Origin: Verrucomicrobiota bacterium
GTDB lineage: Bacteria > Verrucomicrobiota > Verrucomicrobiia > Limisphaerales > UBA1096
Assembly (NCBI GenBank): GCA_003972865.1
Contig: QOAX01000179.1
Span: 1 to 16,891, forward strand
DNA length: 16,891 bases
Reading direction: 5' to 3'
The position numbers and the translations under genes are program-made. Below the pieces are notes generated by a model that ran no database searches, was not told the origin of the DNA, and was given only the letters and a program-made list of their open reading frames with translations. This document shows, piece by piece, positions 7,764-16,891 of the stretch (position 1 is its first letter; each line of letters begins with the position of its first letter).

Positions 7764-10700
7764 TAATCCTGCTCCACCACCAACCGATAAAACACCGGCT
7801 TGCCGTTGTCGATCCGCAGGTCGGTGTGTTCGAGTGAGTCGAGCCGTGCCGTCAATCCCTTGGCGATTGGCTTCCACTCGGACGGGTCGCCGTTGCTTTT
7901 CTCGATGCGGTAGCGCCGGCCGGGCACGCTTTGCCAGCGCAGCACAACGGTCTCGTTTTTGACCTCGATCGGCATCTTGAAGTGGAGGTACGAGTTGCTG
8001 TCTTTCGGGTCAGTCCCCGCCCGGTACTCGGAAACATCCGGAAAACCGTCACTATCAAAATCGCTGGCGGCATCGGCAATGCCGATGCCGGAAAACTGCC
8101 CGGCCTCCCAGTCGTCCGGCATGCCGTCGTTGTCCGTGTCTGGCCCCGATTGAGCCAGTTTCACGACATCGAAACGAGCGCCCACCTCGTTATGGTGAAA
8201 CAACAGTAGCAGCCTGGGCAGCGTGTTATTTTTGTACCCGTTACCCGACAGGGCGTCGTGGTCAACGGCGACCACCAGAGGCGAATCCGCAGCGTGATAC
8301 GGCGAGTGCCCGAGTGACGGGTTGGCGGTGCGCAGCGCCGGGCGGGCGGCGTCGAACCCGATCCAGCGCGTGTTCTCGAGGACATTATGAAATCGATATT
8401 GAATCCGCGTACTTCCCTTGGCCAAGCCGAGGTCGGCGGCCCTGACCGAGTAGATCATCACGCTGTTGTTGAGCAGTGACGTTTCCTGTTCCGCCGACGG
8501 GAAAACATTCAGGAGGCCGCCCAGCTTTGGCTTCTCCAAATCCAGCGAGTCGATGATCGTGTAGTAGGCGTCGTCAGCCAATTCGCGCTCGGTAATGTCG
8601 CCGGTCACCAGCACGTCACCGGAGGAGCCGTGCGTCAATTCGTAGTCGGTGACGCCGTCGAGGTCGGTGTCCACGTCGATGCCGATGTTGGTGAGAAACG
8701 ACTGAGGAACGATCCACGGCCCGTCCATGGCGATGCCGAAAAACAGGGTGGCGTCGTCGATGCCGCCCAGTTCCGGCGCGTTGGAGGCCGCCCCCACCGC
8801 GCGCAAATCACGGGCCGCCCGTTCGCGGTCGCTGTAGCCGCGCGAGGGACTTTGGTAGCCAAACTGAAACACCGACACCAGCGGGGCGCTGTACGGGTTG
8901 GCCCCGACCACGGGCAGCGCGACCGGCGCCACGCCCTCCCGTTGCCGAACCGCCACGCTCCCGGCCTCCACCCGATGATCCCCCACCGGGCGCAGCAGCA
9001 TGTGAAACGGCACGTGCACCGAGCGCGACTCACCGTGAAACCAGACCTGCCCCGACGCCTCGTGGGCGATGTGTCGCGGCCCGCCCTTGACCTCCGGCGT
9101 CGTGGTGGGATCGAAGGCCAACTCCACCTTGGTCGGGTCGATGGCCAGCGTCAGCTCGACCGTGGCTTTGCCCTTGGCCGGGACGGTGACCGTCGGCTTG
9201 GCCGGAGTGAGTGTCACGCCGGCGTTGGCCAAGGTGTTGCTCACTGCGATGGAGCTGGTCCACGCTTGGCTCTCAAAGTTTGTCAACTCGATGTTGCGCT
9301 TGGCCAAGTGCGGCCCGGAGATTTCCAGCAGGCCAAACGACAGTGACACCCGCTCCGGCGCGGCGGCATCGGCGGCGATCACCGGCGTGTCGATGGCCAG
9401 GCGCGGGTTCACCCGGCCGGCCCCGGTGCGCGTCTCGGGATACGGCGCACCATTCTCGTCCCGCGTTTGAGCGGCGGTGTTCATCAACGCCGCCTTGATG
9501 GAGGAAGGGGGCCAGTCTGGGTGCCTCTCGAGCAGCAACGCTGCAGTTCCGGCAACGTGAGGAACTGCCATCGAGGTGCCACTCATTTGCTGATCTCCCC
9601 CACTGCCAGCTTTTGCTGAGTGTATGTTGAAACCGGGCGCGGCAAGGTCCGGCTTGAGCAGATGTGTCTCATATACCGGCCCGCGAGAACTGCTCGGCGC
9701 CAGTTGGTCTGCCAGTTCAGGCCCGCCGATCATGACATCGCCACCAAGCTTCACAAACAGGCCAGCGTCCAGATATGCCTTCAGATTGTTGCCGTCACGG
9801 CGAGTGATCATCATCGCCGGGATGTCCACCGTACCGCCGGGAGTGCCCATTGCAACCGGCGGCCCACCCTCGTTGTTCACCACGATCACCGCCCGCGCGC
9901 CGGCATCCCTGGCCCGTTGAATCTTGTCCAGGAAAAAGCAAACGCCTCGGTCGATCAGGGCAATGTTTCCCTCCAGTGCAACGGTATTTTTCAGCGCTTC
10001 GCAGGCCTGCGGCGGATCGGCATAAACCACCCGGCCCGTGATCTCCCCGGCAGCCTCAAGCTGCTTCGTGAACGCCCCCTCAACCGCCTCGTAAAAACCC
10101 CGGACCACCGGCGGGTCGGTGATCTCGATGCTGTTATTCTCGATGCCGTCATCCATTGAGTTGGCCACGCTAATCTCACGGTCATCGACCGACCACAGCG
10201 CGTAAAAGTTATTCCCGTTATTCCCGGCAGCCTGCACCACCACGCAACCCAGCTTGACCAGGCGCGCAGCGGCATTGTTCTCGAACGCCGGGCGGGCGTA
10301 GGAGTTGCCCAGCGACAGGTTCACCACGTCCAACCGATCGTCGAGATCACCGTCCGCGTCCGGATCGGCCGCCCATTCCATCGCGTCCACCGACAGGCCG
10401 GTGGTGCCCTTGCAGCCAAACACCTTCAGGGCATACAATTTGGCCTCCGGTGCCACCCCGGGGCCGATCAGGAACTTGCCCATGTTCAGCACCTTCCCGT
10501 AACCGTCGGTGTACGGCACGCCGTTGGTCAGCACCCCCATCCCCGCCGCGATGCCGGCCACGTGCGAGCCGTGGCCGTTCTCGGCGCAGTCGAGGGGGTC
10601 CCGATCAGGGCGCGGTGTCTGTGTGCCGTCATAGGCATCCCCGGCGAAGTCGTAGCCGCCCACCACCTTTTTGGTTGGAAAGGTGCCGGACTCGATGCGC

Positions 10701-11278
10701 GCCGGGTTGTTCTTGGTGTAGTCCGCCACATCACCACTCCCGCCGAACATCGCGTGGTGGTAGTCGATGCCGGAGTCGATGATGCCGATGCGCACCCCCT
10801 TGCCGGTGGCGGAGAGCTTGCCGCGGTTCCAGACATTGGTCGTCCCAATGAATGGCACACTGGTGGACGTAAGCGGCCGGAATTGCGCCACCGGTTGGAC
10901 ATCAGACACGCCGTCGAGCCGGCGGAGGCGCTCCACCTGGCCGAGCGGCAGTCGCACCTTGAGCGCGTTGGCCAAGCGGCTGAACCGCGCCTCGACCGCC
11001 CCGCCGACTTGGCCAAGCCGGACCACGAGAGCGTCCTGCTGCACGACGATTTCGGCGATACGAACGCGGGTGGCCTTGGCGATTTCGCCCGCGTCCAAGC
11101 CTTGGTTCCGGAGTCGCACAGCAACGTCCGCCGCCGGTTCGCCGGCAAGCTCAGCATAAACCAGGCGCGTCTCCGCCGCCCGCTCAGCGCCCAGCGGCCA
11201 GCCTAGCGGCAGCCAAACACCGGCCAAGCCAAGCCAAATCGGGAGAATAAACCGGCCCCATCCGAAGCCCAACATCAT
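7763..11278 (-). CDS. Secreted subtilisin-like serine protease (S8) with PA insert and calcium-binding C-terminus
   Basis: This 1171-residue protein has a hydrophobic signal or anchor segment (about 8-30), a propeptide-like region (about 35-135) and an S8 domain. The catalytic triad is visible: Asp168 in GIIDSG, His236 in NGHGSHVAG and Ser569 in SGTSMAVPHVAG, with oxyanion Asn353 in AAGNNG. A PA (protease-associated) insert lies at about 410-515 between Asn and Ser, as in C5a-peptidase-like and plant subtilases. The C-terminal half has beta-sandwich segments, calcium loops DTDNDGMPD (1047-1055) and DFDSDGFPD (1073-1081), and a terminal domain with LRWQSVPGRRYRIEKS, often seen in Verrucomicrobia. 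It therefore appears intact and extracellular or surface-bound. Two adjacent ATGs (11278, 11275) are possible starts; neither has a strong Shine-Dalgarno sequence. It follows metH by 52 bases and overlaps bioF by one base. Confidence 0.93.
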   Translation of the reverse strand: MMLGFGWGRFILPIWLGLAGVWLPLGWPLGAERAAETRLVYAELAGEPAADVAVRLRNQGLDAGEIAKATRVRIAEIVVQQDALVVRLGQVGGAVEARFSRLANALKVRLPLGQVERLRRLDGVSDVQPVAQFRPLTSTSVPFIGTTNVWNRGKLSATGKGVRIGIIDSGIDYHHAMFGGSGDVADYTKNNPARIESGTFPTKKVVGGYDFAGDAYDGTQTPRPDRDPLDCAENGHGSHVAGIAAGMGVLTNGVPYTDGYGKVLNMGKFLIGPGVAPEAKLYALKVFGCKGTTGLSVDAMEWAADPDADGDLDDRLDVVNLSLGNSYARPAFENNAAARLVKLGCVVVQAAGNNGNNFYALWSVDDREISVANSMDDGIENNSIEITDPPVVRGFYEAVEGAFTKQLEAAGEITGRVVYADPPQACEALKNTVALEGNIALIDRGVCFFLDKIQRARDAGARAVIVVNNEGGPPVAMGTPGGTVDIPAMMITRRDGNNLKAYLDAGLFVKLGGDVMIGGPELADQLAPSSSRGPVYETHLLKPDLAAPGFNIHSAKAGSGGDQQMSGTSMAVPHVAGTAALLLERHPDWPPSSIKAALMNTAAQTRDENGAPYPETRTGAGRVNPRLAIDTPVIAADAAAPERVSLSFGLLEISGPHLAKRNIELTNFESQAWTSSIAVSNTLANAGVTLTPAKPTVTVPAKGKATVELTLAIDPTKVELAFDPTTTPEVKGGPRHIAHEASGQVWFHGESRSVHVPFHMLLRPVGDHRVEAGSVAVRQREGVAPVALPVVGANPYSAPLVSVFQFGYQSPSRGYSDRERAARDLRAVGAASNAPELGGIDDATLFFGIAMDGPWIVPQSFLTNIGIDVDTDLDGVTDYELTHGSSGDVLVTGDITERELADDAYYTIIDSLDLEKPKLGGLLNVFPSAEQETSLLNNSVMIYSVRAADLGLAKGSTRIQYRFHNVLENTRWIGFDAARPALRTANPSLGHSPYHAADSPLVVAVDHDALSGNGYKNNTLPRLLLLFHHNEVGARFDVVKLAQSGPDTDNDGMPDDWEAGQFSGIGIADAASDFDSDGFPDVSEYRAGTDPKDSNSYLHFKMPIEVKNETVVLRWQSVPGRRYRIEKSNGDPSEWKPIAKGLTARLDSLEHTDLRIDNGKPVFYRLVVEQD
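8068..8090. repeat. 23-bp perfect inverted repeat inside the protease gene
   Basis: CGGCATCGGCA (8068-8078) and TGCCGATGCCG (8080-8090) are exact complements around a single A. It encodes part of the short segment GIGIADAA between the two C-terminal calcium loops of the protease. It may be a coincidence of Gly-Ile-Ala codons, but 11-bp arms are rare by chance (about 0.004 expected in this length). Confidence 0.7.
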
Positions 11279-11302
11279 GGCCGGAACATGCCAGTTTTGA
11301 GC

Positions 11303-11324
11303 AAAAGCGACGAGCCTTCGTCAC
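11303..11324 (-). terminator. Possible weak intrinsic terminator between metH and the protease gene
   Basis: On the minus strand GTGACGA and TCGTCGC form a 7-bp stem (one G-U) with loop AGGC, followed by TTTT. It begins 6 bases after the metH stop. The short stem and short T-run suggest attenuation rather than full termination, so the protease may still be partly cotranscribed with metH. Confidence 0.4.
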
Positions 11325-11330
11325 GAACGA

Positions 11331-15032
<3,702 letters not shown>

Positions 15033-15074
15033 AACGTGGCAGGTTACCGACCGGTTTCGCGGGAGTCAACTTAC

Positions 15075-15102
15075 ATATCAACATATCAAGATACGTTGAT
15101 AT
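15075..15102 (-). promoter_or_regulatory. ATATCAA-type operator in front of metH
   Basis: A perfect inverted repeat ATATCAA-N6-TTGATAT (15083-15102) is preceded by a third half-site, ATATCAA at 15075-15081, in an 8-bp direct repeat (CATATCAA twice). The inner site edge is 50 bases upstream of the metH GTG, in an AT-rich stretch unlike the rest of the window. The symmetry suits a winged-helix dimer. ArsR-family regulators such as SahR control methionine-cycle genes in Proteobacteria through ATATCAA/TTGATAT-like sites, as far as I recall; that assignment here is inference. A precise -35/-10 pair for metH could not be fixed. Confidence 0.6.
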
Positions 15103-15159
15103 ATAATTATTTGTTCGTAAAAAACGTCTTTTAAGGTTGTTTTGCTTGTTATATCGACG

Positions 15160-15168
15160 TTATCCACA
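15160..15168 (+). promoter_or_regulatory. Perfect DnaA-box sequence (TTATCCACA)
   Basis: TTATCCACA matches the consensus DnaA box exactly, in the AT-rich metH upstream spacer. Only one perfect copy is seen in the window, so this is not an origin of replication by itself. It may be a DnaA regulatory or titration site, or chance (about 0.13 expected in this length on both strands). Confidence 0.4.
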
Positions 15169-15248
15169 GCGTTTGACAAGCGTTGGAGTGAGCCATGACA
15201 GATTGGCCCCGACAAACAGACCGAGGTGGGAACTGTCCCGTCTCTCCG

Positions 15249-15276
15249 TTGACAGTGGCGATCGGGTGACTATAAT
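15249..15276 (+). promoter_or_regulatory. Consensus sigma-70 promoter for the two-pass membrane protein
   Basis: TTGACA (15249-15254) and TATAAT (15271-15276) both match consensus exactly, with a 16-base spacer. Transcription would start near 15283, leaving a leader of only about 17-18 bases before the ATG at 15301 and no Shine-Dalgarno sequence. It is the strongest promoter-like sequence in the window. Confidence 0.85.
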
Positions 15277-15300
15277 TTCCGCCGCGAACTATCAGCAATT

Positions 15301-16167
15301 ATGGCAAAGAAAATCGACATCGCCTACTCCTATGATCGAGAGAGAGGCCATGCCGGCCTGAGCGCAGAACTGAAGATTTCCGATCCCAAGTTCATCGGCA
15401 AGGAGGCCACCTTTGTCATTGAGCGCCACGTCGAGGTGAAGGATTCCCGACCGGTCAACGACTCGACGGAAATGTTCAAACACAAGTTCACCGTCCGTTC
15501 CGGAGTGGAAACCGTCATCATCCCGCCCCATGTCCTGGAAGAACGCCCGTACTCCTACAACGGCTCCGACATCAAGATTCGGTGTTCCGGCAAGCTGACC
15601 ATCAACGACAAGCTGATCCGGAAAGACACCTCAACCGAAAAAAACCTTCCATCTGTCTCGCTCAAAAAACCCAGGGTGAGCAGCAACACCAGTGAGTTGA
15701 TCGAGCCAAAGGATGTTTTTTCCTTCGCAAAAAACCTGATGGCAATACCCACGCAAAACAAATTGGCCACCCTTGGCCTGCTGATCGTTGGGCTGGTTGT
15801 GATCGTGGTGAACATGATGATCGGGATACATGACCAGTTTTCACCCGAGTACGCCACGTACCTGTACTCCCAGGTCGACAGCGATGGAGAGAGCTCTTCG
15901 CCAATCGTCAAGGCCCTGGTCGGATGCGGCAGCATTGGCCTGGCCATCTGGTTTGCCATCAAGCGGCAGCTCCGGAAATACATGACGTTTCGCTTCAAGC
16001 GGATTGCAGGATTGATCGACCGCAAGACGCAACAAACCGTGAGTGACTTGATACAGGGAGTGTCGCGAACGGACCTGAGGCATGTCATCGGTTTCGCTTG
16101 GCCGGATGCTTGTCCAGGAAACCCTTGGCCAATTCGTGGGCGTGCGGGGTGCCGTAGCGATCCTTGA
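15301..16167 (+). CDS. Unrecognised two-pass membrane protein with N-terminal beta-sandwich
   Basis: This 288-residue protein starts at the ATG just after a consensus promoter. Residues 1-110 look like a soluble beta-rich domain (alternating segments AGLSAELKISDP, EATFVIERHVEV, KHKFTVRSG, then VIIPPHVLEERPYSYNGSDIK), somewhat reminiscent of arrestin/Spo0M-like sandwiches; this is a weak resemblance. A charged linker follows. Two hydrophobic segments lie at about 155-176 (LATLGLLIVGLVVIVVNMMI) and 203-220, separated by a short polar loop; a basic stretch KRQLRKY follows the second. No signal peptide is visible, so the N-terminal domain would be cytoplasmic. Residues 261-288 are read antisense to the convergent gene and look non-native, rich in Trp, Cys and Pro. 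A TGA in another frame lies at 16076-16078, so a small indel near the end may have removed the original stop (inference). Confidence 0.75.
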   Translation: MAKKIDIAYSYDRERGHAGLSAELKISDPKFIGKEATFVIERHVEVKDSRPVNDSTEMFKHKFTVRSGVETVIIPPHVLEERPYSYNGSDIKIRCSGKLTINDKLIRKDTSTEKNLPSVSLKKPRVSSNTSELIEPKDVFSFAKNLMAIPTQNKLATLGLLIVGLVVIVVNMMIGIHDQFSPEYATYLYSQVDSDGESSSPIVKALVGCGSIGLAIWFAIKRQLRKYMTFRFKRIAGLIDRKTQQTVSDLIQGVSRTDLRHVIGFAWPDACPGNPWPIRGRAGCRSDP

Positions 16168-16891
16168 GGCTGAGCACGAGCCGGAACATCTCGCGCGTCT
16201 GCCGCGTCAATTCCGGACTCTCGGAGGCGCGTGCCGTGATGTCTGCAAATATGTCGTCGAGCCGTTCATCGCTGTTCGTCTTGCGGATGAATGCGCGGAG
16301 ACTCGACTGCAGATCGGCATCGTCCGGCGGCGCACCTTCGCGCTTTACCGCCGGCTTGGCCGGGTTGCGTTCGGCGACGGGACGGCGGGCGGCATTCGGA
16401 GCATCACGCTTCATCCGTTGCGGCCTGCGCTGCTGCATTCGGTTGTTCATCTGTCCGCTCTCGAGTCTTGCCAGGCGCGCGCGGAGTCTCTGCAGTTGCA
16501 CGCCCTGGTTTACGGCAAGTTCGCGAACGGCATCACCGCTCTTCGGCAAATTGCTGGCGATCATGCGGCGCAATTCTTCCGGGTCAGATGGAATTTTGCC
16601 GGCGATTTCCTCAACCCATTCCCGCAACTGCGGCACATTGTGCTGGCCGGTGTCGGTGAGCGCGACCGAGCGCACCACCTGGCCGCCCTTGGCCAGGACC
16701 AGCGTGAGTGCGGCACGGCGGTTGAGCGCGTAGTCGCCCGGCCCCTCGAGGCCGTCGAGGCTCAGGATGATGGGGTGCGCGTCAGTGGTGCGATAGACTT
16801 GCTTGAGTGAACCGTTGACGGCCTTGAGCCGGTTCTCCGCCGAGGTGCGGTCGTCGTGGAGGAGCAGCGTGTGCGAGCGAAAACCAAGGAC
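16085..16891 (-). CDS. Hypothetical protein, thioredoxin-fold-like N-terminal part, truncated by right edge
   Basis: The frame is open to the right edge and gives 268 residues up to the TGA at 16087-16085; the internal GTG at 16678 is not a true start. The visible N-terminal portion (LGFRSHTLLLHDD, then PIILSLDGLEGPGDYAL, RRAALTLVLAKGGQVVRSVAL) resembles the C-terminal half of a thioredoxin/redoxin-like fold. The region where a CxxC would lie is outside the window, so redox activity cannot be judged. A likely coiled coil (VNQGVQLQRLRARLARLES), a basic low-complexity linker with Pro and Arg, and a helical C-terminal segment with LRAFIRKTNSDERLDDIFADI follow. The pattern is seen in PVC exported proteins, but I cannot name the family. 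Its end overlaps the convergent membrane-protein gene by 83 bases. Confidence 0.7.
   Translation of the reverse strand, partial: VLGFRSHTLLLHDDRTSAENRLKAVNGSLKQVYRTTDAHPIILSLDGLEGPGDYALNRRAALTLVLAKGGQVVRSVALTDTGQHNVPQLREWVEEIAGKIPSDPEELRRMIASNLPKSGDAVRELAVNQGVQLQRLRARLARLESGQMNNRMQQRRPQRMKRDAPNAARRPVAERNPAKPAVKREGAPPDDADLQSSLRAFIRKTNSDERLDDIFADITARASESPELTRQTREMFRLVLSLKDRYGTPHAHELAKGFLDKHPAKRNR

Noticed and set aside
15033..15300. Cobalamin or S-adenosylmethionine riboswitch ahead of metH
   Set aside because: GCCACTG occurs on the minus strand (15253-15259), as in a B12 box, but it is the complement of the spacer of the divergent promoter, and the rest of a riboswitch would have to lie in the neighbouring coding region. 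No supporting stems were found.
15137..15361. Plus-strand 74-codon open frame in the metH spacer
   Set aside because: It overlaps the start of the better-supported membrane-protein gene, spans the consensus promoter and shows no domain or signal sequence.

Overview
The window most likely comes from a Verrucomicrobiota-type bacterium of the PVC superphylum. It is GC-rich. It carries a protein built from the PVC-typical membrane-bound dehydrogenase and CxxCH cytochrome modules, a DUF5069-like protein, and a secreted subtilase with thrombospondin-3-type calcium motifs and a C-terminal domain common in Verrucomicrobia. Shine-Dalgarno sequences are mostly weak or absent. This assignment is inference from domain content; no rRNA or other phylogenetic marker is present.

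Layout. On the minus strand at the left edge are the first 14 codons of a signal-peptide gene (1-44). It follows a large exported ceramidase-like / PVC dehydrogenase / HEAT / cytochrome c gene (46-3682), which is broken by a 13-bp tandem duplication. Three plus-strand genes follow: a DUF5069-like cytosolic protein (3844-4284), an outer-membrane beta-barrel (4457-5314) and a secreted FG-GAP/VCBS beta-propeller (5429-6598). The first two are each followed by a clear intrinsic terminator. A minus-strand block then runs metH (11331-15032), a subtilisin-like protease (7763-11278) and bioF (6588-7763); the last two overlap as TAATG. A 268-bp divergent region (15033-15300) holds an ATATCAA-type operator in front of metH, a perfect DnaA-box sequence and a perfect TTGACA-N16-TATAAT promoter. 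That promoter serves an unrecognised two-pass membrane protein (15301-16167), whose end overlaps a convergent, right-truncated exported-type gene (16085-16891).

The strongest unexplained signal is a dispersed palindrome, CTTGGCCAAG, extended to CGCTTGGCCAAGCG in five copies. It occurs 16 times in 16.9 kb, where about 0.02 would be expected by chance. It sits inside genes (read as Leu-Ala-Lys or Leu-Gly-Gln, never in the third frame) and between genes. It resembles in behaviour the highly iterated palindrome HIP1 of cyanobacteria, but the sequence is different. The second strongest is the 13-bp duplication: removing one copy restores a 1207-residue protein with a continuous conserved motif.

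Functionally the window mixes housekeeping biosynthesis (methionine synthase, biotin pathway acyl-transfer) with exported proteins for outer-membrane and extracellular work. I see no single multi-gene defence or mobile system, and no tRNA, rRNA, CRISPR or insertion sequence.
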